NCBI GenBank assembly: GCA_002495185.1
Contig: DAEB01000050.1
Span: forward strand, 56,601-81,713
From: Thermoplasmata archaeon UBA184
GTDB lineage: Archaea > Thermoplasmatota > Thermoplasmata > Lutacidiplasmatales > UBA184
Reading direction: 5' to 3'
Length of the DNA stretch: 25,113 bases
This document shows positions 19,626 through 25,113 of the stretch, one piece after another. Both the position numbers and the translations under genes were made by a program. Numbering within the stretch: position 1 is the first letter of the stretch; each line of letters opens with the position of its first letter. The notes below the pieces were generated by a model that ran no database searches, was not told where the DNA came from, and saw only the letters and a list, made by a program, of their open reading frames with translations.

Positions 19626-20687
19626 ATGGCTCCCTCCTCCGGGAACGGGCGCCCGTGGACCTATGCCCGCAGCGGGGTCGACCGGTCCCGGGTGTCGAGC
19701 GCGCTCGCCGCCCTGCTCTCGGAGGTCTCGTACCGGCCTCCTCCGTCCTCCGGACGGCTCGTGGACGCGCCGGGGCATTACGCCGGGATGGTGCGCATCG
19801 GCCGCGAGACGATCGCCGTGACGACCGACACGGTGGGCACGAAGGTGAAGCTGGCGGCCGAGGTGGGCCGGTGGGAGGAGGTCGGAGAGGACACTGTCGC
19901 GGTCAACGTGAACGACCTCGCGTCGGTCGGCGCAAGGCCGGCGGGACTCGTCGACACCATCCTGTGCGCCCGGCCGGACCCCGAAGTCTTCCGTGCGATC
20001 GGCCGCGGATTGAACCGGGGTCTCCGTCTTTCTCGCTGTTCGCTCCTGGGAGGGGAAACCGCCGTGGTCCCGGAGGTCGTCGATGGGATCGACCTTGGGG
20101 CGACGGCGTTCGGATTCTTTCCTCGGGGCCGTCGGCCCGTCCTGGGCGCTCGGGTCCGTCCGGGCGACCGCGTCCTCGGGGTCCCCTCCTCCGGCGTCCA
20201 TGCGAACGGCCTCACGCTCGTCCGTCGGCTCCTCAAGGAGCGGTCGGTCGACCTTCTCCGTCCTCGGCCGGGCGGTCGTCGGCCGGTCGGTGAAGAGGTC
20301 CTCACCGCCACTCGGATCTACTCGGCCATCGGGGACGCGCTCGCCGACCACGGAGCGACCCACGGCCTCGCCCACGTCTCGGGCGGTGGGGTCCGCAACC
20401 TCGTCCGCCTCCATCCGAGGGTCCGCTTCGTCCTCGATCATTGGCCCGAGGTGCCACCGCTCTTCCGCTGGCTGCAAGAGCTGGGAGGGCTCTCGGACGA
20501 AGAGATGTTCCAGACGTTCAACATGGGCATCGGGTTCATGCTCGTCGTCGGCCCCGCCCGGTTCGCCGAGACCCGACGGCGCCTCACCCGTGCGGGCGGC
20601 GGCGATGCGGTGGAGATCGGACACGTGGAGCGAGGACGCGGCGTAAGCGTTCCGAACTACGGTCTTTCCTTCGAAGGATACTCGTAG
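19626..20687 (+). CDS. purM: Phosphoribosylformylglycinamidine cyclo-ligase (AIR synthase)
   Basis: This 353-residue enzyme uses ATP to close FGAM to aminoimidazole ribonucleotide, the fifth step of purine synthesis. The PurM/SelD/ThiL fold is clear: WTYARSGVDRSRV at the N-terminus, VTTDTVGTKVKLA (the usual D-G-V-G-T-K loop, here with Thr), AVNVNDLASVGARPAGLVD, LLGGETAVVPEV, VLGVPSSGVHANGLTLVRRLL, AHVSGGGVRNL and FQTFNMGIGFMLVV. All are in family order and the length is normal. The N-terminus before Tyr13 is a short non-conserved leader. The start is supported by a TATA box at 26 bases. The next gene, an EamA transporter, has its own promoter, so purM seems monocistronic. Confidence 0.95.
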   Translation: MAPSSGNGRPWTYARSGVDRSRVSSALAALLSEVSYRPPPSSGRLVDAPGHYAGMVRIGRETIAVTTDTVGTKVKLAAEVGRWEEVGEDTVAVNVNDLASVGARPAGLVDTILCARPDPEVFRAIGRGLNRGLRLSRCSLLGGETAVVPEVVDGIDLGATAFGFFPRGRRPVLGARVRPGDRVLGVPSSGVHANGLTLVRRLLKERSVDLLRPRPGGRRPVGEEVLTATRIYSAIGDALADHGATHGLAHVSGGGVRNLVRLHPRVRFVLDHWPEVPPLFRWLQELGGLSDEEMFQTFNMGIGFMLVVGPARFAETRRRLTRAGGGDAVEIGHVERGRGVSVPNYGLSFEGYS

Positions 20688-20725
20688 TTTCAGCGTCGGG
20701 GATCGCCGGCGACCGAAATCCGGCA

Positions 20726-20736
20726 ACGATTATCGG
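20726..20736 (+). promoter_or_regulatory. TATA-type promoter of the EamA transporter gene
   Basis: ACGATTATCGG is centred 28 bases before the GTG at 20759. It helps fix the start, since the frame remains open into the purM gene. Confidence 0.5.
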
Positions 20737-20758
20737 GGGTCGAACCTACCGAGCGTCC

Positions 20759-21709
20759 GTGCCGATTCCCAGGCGGACGCTCATCGGAGCGATCGTCGCG
20801 TCGATCCTGTCGGCATTCCTCTGGGCGACGTACTACCTCTTCGTGCTCTGGGTCACTCCGGGAACCGCCCCGTCCGCGATCCTGTTCTACCCGTTCCTCG
20901 CGGGAGCGGTCGCCTACGCCGCATGGACCGTCGCCGCGGGCCACGGTCGGGAGTTCGCGCGCTTGTGGCGCGACCCGGCGGCGTACGGACGTGCCTCCCT
21001 CCTCTACGGGATGCAGGCATCCGTCCTCGCCGCGACGTACCTCACCGGGCCGGTGGATGCCTCGCTTCTGTCGTTGATCGGGGACGTCGTTCTCACGCCC
21101 ATCATCGTCGCCGCCTTCCTTGCGTCGTATCGCCCCCACATCGCGACCCCGATGTTCGCGGCCGGGCTCGTCATCAGTCTCCTCGGCGGGGCGATGGCGA
21201 TCGTGGGCGGACAGAGTCTCTCCTCGGTCCACGGCTGGGGGTGGTTCTGCGTCCCCGGAGTCCCCCTCTTCGTCGCGACGTACTTCCTGTGGGCGGCGCG
21301 GGCGAATCGCACGACCGCCCCGTCGGCCGTGGTCGCGCACTCGATGTGCGCGAGCACGATCCTCTTCCTCGTGACCGCCCCGCTCTTCCCGGGGGGTTGG
21401 AGCGGGCTCGTCTCCGTGGCGCCGGTCCCCCTCTTCCTGCTCGTGCTCTGCGGGTTGACGAGCTTCTTCCTCGCCCCGGCGCTGTACTTCGCGGCGATCC
21501 AGGACGTCGGGCTCGTCATCCCGCCGATGCTGATGACCGCGATCCCGGTGTTCACGCTCCTACTGTCGTCCGAGGTCCTCGGGATCGCCCTTCCCCTCGT
21601 CGGGGTGCTCGGAATCCCGGTCGCGGTCGTCGGCGCGATCCTGGCACTCCGCGGCCAATCCGCGTCTCCCTCGGACGACGTGCCGGCGGCTGCCTCGCCG
21701 GGCTCGTGA
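20759..21709 (+). CDS. EamA/DMT-superfamily transporter
   Basis: This 316-residue inner-membrane protein has ten hydrophobic segments arranged as two five-helix EamA repeats, the hallmark of drug/metabolite transporters. The first repeat begins RRTLIGAIVASILSAFLWATYYLFVLWV and ends with the segment LVISLLGGAMAIVGGQ; the second runs from WGWFCVPGVPLFVATYFLWAARANR to the last helix LVGVLGIPVAVVGAILALRG. A short acidic hydrophilic tail follows. Substrate cannot be inferred; members carry amino acids, nucleosides, sugars or toxic compounds. GTG at 20759 is selected because of the TATA spacing and because the first helix begins right after it. It follows purM by 71 bases and converges with DNA polymerase B, with 15 bases between stops. 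Confidence 0.86.
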   Translation: MPIPRRTLIGAIVASILSAFLWATYYLFVLWVTPGTAPSAILFYPFLAGAVAYAAWTVAAGHGREFARLWRDPAAYGRASLLYGMQASVLAATYLTGPVDASLLSLIGDVVLTPIIVAAFLASYRPHIATPMFAAGLVISLLGGAMAIVGGQSLSSVHGWGWFCVPGVPLFVATYFLWAARANRTTAPSAVVAHSMCASTILFLVTAPLFPGGWSGLVSVAPVPLFLLVLCGLTSFFLAPALYFAAIQDVGLVIPPMLMTAIPVFTLLLSSEVLGIALPLVGVLGIPVAVVGAILALRGQSASPSDDVPAAASPGS

Positions 21710-21724
21710 ATTCGATGACAGCCC

Positions 21725-24190
21725 CTACTGCCAGTCGGTGAGGCTTCGGGTGGACCCCCGTCGCCGCGCGGGCTTTCCAATCTCGCTGAGCGGCGTGTCG
21801 AGGGTGGCCGGGGCACCGGTCGTCTCCGGCGGGCGGGGCGGGACGGGGGGTTCCGAGAGCTTCCGTTGGTGGCTCCCGCGGAGGAGCGCGGCCGCGTCCC
21901 AGTCGAACACCTCCGTCACTCGGGCGAGCGTCTGGGCGACCCGGTCCGCGTAGTACTCCCAGTCGGGCTCCTTCGTGAACGGCCGGCCGTCGACCCACGG
22001 CTCGATCTCCTGGGGACTCTTGCGGGAGTCGGTGACGATCCACGAGACCCGCATCCCGGGGATCACGTCGTAGCCCTCCTGACGAAGCTGCTTGAACACC
22101 CTCAGGAACGGGAGGGATTCGCGGGTGGATTCGTTGTACTCGCTCTCGGCCCGGACGGTCCGCGCGATGACGAGGCGCTCCACCGGGACCTCGCGGCTGC
22201 GCACCGATTGCACGAGCTCCCTCGCCCGTCGGAGGGCCGCGTCCGTGTCCCCTTTCAGGACCAGGTCGAAGACCTCGAGGAGGGCTTCCGACTGAAAGTC
22301 GAAGGCGTCGGTCCGCCGGGTCTCGTAGCCCCGGACGACGAGGTCGACTTCCGGCCACGCGGTGCGTCCCACGTACCGCTTCTTGACCCCGTGCGAGAAG
22401 AACGACTCGAAGACCGACTGGAACTCGAACGTGACCCCTTCGTGCGTGAACCGCTTCGCGAGCCGCTCCCCGAACTCCCGCGCTCCCTCGAGCGAGGCGA
22501 CGGGCGAGCGGACGAACACGGAGTCCGTGTCGGAGTACACTACCTCGAAGCCGTCCGCCTCGAGCTCGTGGATGATCGACGTGATCGCGTCCCGCCCGAA
22601 CGCGGTGATCGCCGCCCCGATCTCCTTGTTGGTGAACCGGTAGAAGCTCGAGGCGAGGACGCCGTAGAACGAGTTCATCAGCACCTTGACGGCGTTCTGG
22701 AGACCGTCGTAGTACTGCTTCATCTCGGGGTTCGAGGCGGCGTGCCCGGCCTGGCGGAACCGGTTCCTCTCGGCGAGCAAGTCCGACAGGATCTGCGGGA
22801 TGATCCCGCGGCGCACGGACGGCGCTAGGAACCGGGCCCCCGACGGCGCGACCGTCGTACCGTCCGGGGAGAGCGTCGTGAAGCAGAGGTTCCGCGAGAT
22901 GATGATCGACGGGTACATCGACTTGAAGTCGAGGACGACCACCCACTGGTACATCCCCGGGCGGATCGGGTGAACGTATCCTCCCTCGATGGGGTTCTCG
23001 CGTCCCGCGAAGTGGCTCATCGGGACGCCGACGCCTTCCGCGTCCGCTCGGGGAATCAGAAGAGAATCGATGTAGAGGGAGGTGCGCCCGTTCATCCCCT
23101 CCTCGAGGGGAAGATGGGCGACGGTGGCAAGGTCGCCGGCCTTCTCGACCGTTCGCAGCCTCTGGAGGATTCGCAGCGCCAGGTCGGCGTCGTGCTCGCA
23201 GTACTCCATCACGCGCTCGGGGTCCTGCGCCCATTCCTTCTCGATGGCCCGGCGGTCGACGTCCAGCTTCGAGTCTCCGAGCAGCGTTCGTGCGACGAAC
23301 TGGAGGGTCTCCTGCTTCGGCTTGAGGTCCCTCCGGACCGACCACCAGGCGTCGGCAACCGCCCGGCCCGTCACTTTCCAGAGGCGCTCTCCCATCTCCC
23401 GCGGCGCCGTCCGCTCCCGTCCGATCGTGAGAGGTCCGAGGCCGGTCGCGGCCGCCCTCTCGACCAGCAGCGGGAAGTCGTAGCCGCCGATGTTGTAGCC
23501 GGTGATCACGTCGGGGTCGTCGTCGACGACCGTCGTGACGAACTCCTCGAGGATCTTTCGCTCATCGGACCCGCCGATGCGGAAGGTGCGCCGGGGCCGG
23601 TCCCCTCCCTCCGAGACCCCGCAGATCGTGAAGATCGTCCGCTCCCGGATCGCGTTCTCGATGTCAAAGGAGAGGATGCGGAGGACGGGGCGGAACGGCT
23701 CGGTGGGCCGGATGTCGTGCCCATCCCCCGTTACGACCCGCACGACGTTCGGGATCGTGTAGCGGGAGCGCACCTCCACGGGTTCGTCCTCCGCCTCGAA
23801 CTCGACCGTCAGGCCGAGATGCTTGTCGTAGAGGAACCGGTGCACGAACGGGATGTCGCAGGCGAGGACGCTCGTATCGTCGCCCCGCCTCCGGTATCGG
23901 TCCCGGTAGTCCGGCACGAGCCACGGCCGATGGAGCGTGACGCGGACGGCCGCGTGGTCGCGGCCGTCCACCCACGTCGTGATGTCCCGGACCTCGATGA
24001 CCTCCTTGTCCTCCCGAAGGCGAGCGCGGTCGTCCTCGGTCGGTTCCTTGAGAACGAAATAGGGGCGGAAGCCGTAGTATCGAGCGACGAGGGCCGAGCC
24101 GTCGCGCGTTCGACCGAACAGCTCGACGACGACTCCGTCCTCGACGGCCTGGTACGAACCTTCCAGAAGGAACAGCTCGACCGTGCGCAC
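21725..24190 (-). CDS. polB: Family B DNA polymerase with 3'-5' exonuclease
   Basis: This polymerase has all catalytic motifs of an archaeal family B replicative/repair enzyme. Exonuclease: Exo I SFDIEN (Asp176, Glu178), Exo II ITGYNIGGYDFPLL (230s), Exo III YCEHDADLALRI (Tyr330, Asp334). Polymerase: motif A VLDFKSMYPSIIISRN (Asp421), motif B QNAVKVLMNSFYGVLAS (Lys502, Tyr509), motif C VVYSDTDSVFV (Asp554, Asp556), then KKRYVG of the thumb junction and a Ser/Pro/Thr-rich tail that shows no PIP box I can recognise. No intein is present. The N-terminal domain that in Pyrococcus-type enzymes senses uracil is there, though I cannot confirm the pocket residues. Start: TTG at 24196 is possible, but GTG at 24190 lies 26 bases from the TATA box. 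It follows the uracil-DNA glycosylase gene by 32 bases. Confidence 0.97.
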   Translation of the reverse strand: MRTVELFLLEGSYQAVEDGVVVELFGRTRDGSALVARYYGFRPYFVLKEPTEDDRARLREDKEVIEVRDITTWVDGRDHAAVRVTLHRPWLVPDYRDRYRRRGDDTSVLACDIPFVHRFLYDKHLGLTVEFEAEDEPVEVRSRYTIPNVVRVVTGDGHDIRPTEPFRPVLRILSFDIENAIRERTIFTICGVSEGGDRPRRTFRIGGSDERKILEEFVTTVVDDDPDVITGYNIGGYDFPLLVERAAATGLGPLTIGRERTAPREMGERLWKVTGRAVADAWWSVRRDLKPKQETLQFVARTLLGDSKLDVDRRAIEKEWAQDPERVMEYCEHDADLALRILQRLRTVEKAGDLATVAHLPLEEGMNGRTSLYIDSLLIPRADAEGVGVPMSHFAGRENPIEGGYVHPIRPGMYQWVVVLDFKSMYPSIIISRNLCFTTLSPDGTTVAPSGARFLAPSVRRGIIPQILSDLLAERNRFRQAGHAASNPEMKQYYDGLQNAVKVLMNSFYGVLASSFYRFTNKEIGAAITAFGRDAITSIIHELEADGFEVVYSDTDSVFVRSPVASLEGAREFGERLAKRFTHEGVTFEFQSVFESFFSHGVKKRYVGRTAWPEVDLVVRGYETRRTDAFDFQSEALLEVFDLVLKGDTDAALRRARELVQSVRSREVPVERLVIARTVRAESEYNESTRESLPFLRVFKQLRQEGYDVIPGMRVSWIVTDSRKSPQEIEPWVDGRPFTKEPDWEYYADRVAQTLARVTEVFDWDAAALLRGSHQRKLSEPPVPPRPPETTGAPATLDTPLSEIGKPARRRGSTRSLTDWQ

Positions 24191-24209
24191 GGTCAACCGA
24201 GCGTGGGCC

Positions 24210-24220
24210 GAGTTATAGCC
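24210..24220 (-). promoter_or_regulatory. TATA-type promoter of polB
   Basis: On the minus strand this reads GGCTATAACTC, centred about 26 bases before the GTG at 24190. It sits just after the glycosylase stop, so polB can be transcribed alone as well as by read-through from the upstream gene. Confidence 0.6.
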
Positions 24221-24222
24221 GT

Positions 24223-24858
24223 TTACGCGGAGCGTTTCTTCAGCCAGCGTCCGAGGGCCGCGAGGTCATGCTCCCAGCGCTTCGCGAGCCGCCGGGACCG
24301 GAGCGCGGCGGCGGGATGCACGAGCGGGAAGAGGCGAGGGATTCCGTCCTGAAGAGGACGGCCGGCCGCCCGGAGCACCGGCGGTGCGCTCGGGTCGACG
24401 GCGCAGAGCGCCCGCGCGCCCAGCGTCACGATCACCTCGGGTCGGAGGAGCTCGAGCTGTCGGTCGAGGTACGGCCGGCACGTTCGCGCCGCACGAACGT
24501 CGAATCGGTTCCCGGGAGGTCGACACTTGAGGACGTTGAGCACCCCGAAGCTCTTCGGCGATAGCTCGAGCGAAGCGATTCCGCGGTCGAGGATCCGACC
24601 CGAGCGGCCGACGAACGGGAGGCCGAGTCGGTCCTCTTCCGCTCCGGGAGCTTCCCCGACGAAGAGGACCCGGGGAGCGAGGCCCCCCCGGTAGACCACA
24701 GCCTGGGTCCGGAAGTCTCCCAGAGGACACTTGCGACAAGCCTGGATCTCGGCGGAGAGTCGTTCCCACTCGGCGCGGACGGAGAGGTCCGCCCTGCGGG
24801 CGGGGCGGGTCGACCGTCGCCCCCGGTCGACGGAGACGCTCCCCGACACGCCGTTCAT
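24223..24858 (-). CDS. udg: Family 4 uracil-DNA glycosylase, [4Fe-4S]
   Basis: This enzyme of 211 residues removes uracil from DNA as the first step of base excision repair. Family 4 features are plain: cluster cysteines Cys41 and Cys44 in CRKCPLG, Cys112 in LKCRPPGNR and Cys127 in CRPYL; the active-site motif GEAPGAEEDRLGLPFVGRSG (68-87); and the second motif LVHPAAALR (HPAA 181-184). Residues 1-30 are a low-complexity Ser/Arg leader, so the start is uncertain: ATG at 24858 is chosen because the TATA box near 24916 predicts transcription at about 24890, but an in-frame GTG at 24900 would add fourteen residues. It precedes polB on the same strand and faces away from rps12. Confidence 0.93.
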   Translation of the reverse strand: MNGVSGSVSVDRGRRSTRPARRADLSVRAEWERLSAEIQACRKCPLGDFRTQAVVYRGGLAPRVLFVGEAPGAEEDRLGLPFVGRSGRILDRGIASLELSPKSFGVLNVLKCRPPGNRFDVRAARTCRPYLDRQLELLRPEVIVTLGARALCAVDPSAPPVLRAAGRPLQDGIPRLFPLVHPAAALRSRRLAKRWEHDLAALGRWLKKRSA

Positions 24859-24910
24859 CTTCTCGGCCCGGGCGCCAATCCGCTCGCCGCCGAGCGCCAC
24901 TCGGCACGGA

Positions 24911-24921
24911 CCTTAAATACC
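24911..24921. promoter_or_regulatory. TATA box between udg and rps12, possibly bidirectional
   Basis: CCTTAAATACC reads as GGTATTTAAGG on the other strand, and both look like TATA boxes. On the plus strand it predicts transcription near 24942, 10 bases before the rps12 ATG at 24952. On the minus strand it predicts a start near 24890 for udg. Confidence 0.6.
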
Positions 24922-24951
24922 ACTACCCTTCTGCTCGGCCCCTCCGCCGAT

Positions 24952-25113
24952 ATGCCGCCACCCTCGGGACTGAACACAGCGGGCCGTCTGGCAACGCTCC
25001 GTCAGCGGCGACGCTGGTCGGACCGGTACTACAAGCGGCGGACGCTCCACCTCAAAGAACGGTCGGACCCGCTCGAGGGAGCGCCGCAAGCCCGCGGGAT
25101 CGTCATCGAGAAG
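24952..25113 (+). CDS. rps12: 30S ribosomal protein uS12, 3'-truncated
   Basis: The frame from the ATG at 24952 runs off the window end after 54 residues. They match the start of archaeal uS12, which sits near the decoding centre of the small subunit: NTAGRLATLRQRRRWSDRYY, a basic stretch before the family block LKERSDPLEGAPQARGIVIEK, where DPLEGAP and ARGIVIEK are nearly invariant. The catalytically important PNS loop and the end lie beyond the window. In many archaea this gene begins an operon with uS7 and the elongation factors, so those may follow. The 10-base predicted leader suggests a strong, short-led mRNA. Confidence 0.94.
   Translation, partial: MPPPSGLNTAGRLATLRQRRRWSDRYYKRRTLHLKERSDPLEGAPQARGIVIEK

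Noticed and set aside
18296..20293. Plus-strand open frame of about 665 residues
   Set aside because: It is antisense to dihydroorotase and out of frame with purM, both with complete motifs; it shows only repetitive Arg/Gly/Pro composition.
21552..23345. Minus-strand open frame of about 597 residues overlapping polB
   Set aside because: It is a shifted frame of the polymerase gene with Arg/Gly/Pro-rich shadow composition and no family signal.
21725..24190. Possible intein in DNA polymerase B
   Set aside because: Motifs A, B and C are contiguous and the length is normal, with no splicing-domain sequence inserted.
1..25113. CRISPR arrays, insertion sequences, tRNA genes and long direct repeats
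   Set aside because: None was seen on reading both strands; short similarities are explained by codon bias in G+C-rich coding DNA. A covariance-model tRNA scan was not possible here.

Overview
This window is chromosomal DNA of an archaeon with a G+C-rich genome (about two thirds G+C by eye). The archaeal markers are clear: ribosomal protein eS8, SRP19, a GPN-loop GTPase, pyruvoyl-dependent arginine decarboxylase, a family B replicative-type DNA polymerase, a [4Fe-4S] family 4 uracil-DNA glycosylase, an ADP-forming acetyl-CoA synthetase, a 2-oxoacid:ferredoxin oxidoreductase and the start of an archaeal uS12 gene. The gene set and TATA-driven, mostly leaderless promoters fit a euryarchaeal lineage. 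I would guess a G+C-rich member of Thermoplasmatota, but the sequence alone does not prove this. Genes are packed tightly, the longest gene-free stretch is about 170 bases, and almost every transcription unit is one to three genes long.

Layout. 1-1399: a 5'-truncated endonuclease IV-like gene overlapping 6-phospho-3-hexuloisomerase. 1454-1954: arginine decarboxylase (agmatine synthesis). 1980-3013 (minus): RNase HII followed by an SCP2-like protein with overlapping stop and start codons. 3041-3940: a DHDPS/KDG-aldolase family lyase. 4019-5531: eS8, SRP19 and GPN GTPase, a translation and protein-targeting operon. 5536-6640: a small unknown protein (minus) divergent from a soluble TraB-domain protein. 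6612-9704: Mrp/NBP35 Fe-S carrier (minus) divergent from acetyl-CoA synthetase (ADP-forming). 9607-10307 (minus): moaD-moaE for molybdopterin. 10396-13037: 2-oxoacid:ferredoxin oxidoreductase gamma/alpha fusion and beta subunits.

13030-16815: a large polytopic glycosyltransferase-like membrane protein divergent from a polysaccharide flippase, probably serving surface glycans. 16540-18152: three small unknown proteins (a membrane protein, a secreted or anchored Pro/Ala-rich protein and a CxxC protein). 18149-20687: dihydroorotase (minus) divergent from PurM, giving one pyrimidine and one purine gene. 20759-21709: an EamA/DMT transporter. 21725-24858 (minus): uracil-DNA glycosylase followed by DNA polymerase B. 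24952-end: the beginning of rps12.

Taken together, the metabolic genes suggest heterotrophic growth in which 2-oxoacids are oxidised to acyl-CoA and reduced ferredoxin, and acyl-CoA is converted to acid plus ATP by the ADP-forming synthetase; Mrp and MoaDE supply Fe-S and molybdopterin cofactors. I see no CRISPR array, insertion sequence, tRNA or phage gene. The most interesting non-genic signals are near-palindromic TATA boxes shared by divergent genes, a systematic TATA-to-start spacing of about 26 bases implying leaderless mRNAs, and several long antisense 3' overlaps. I found no convincing novel multi-gene system.
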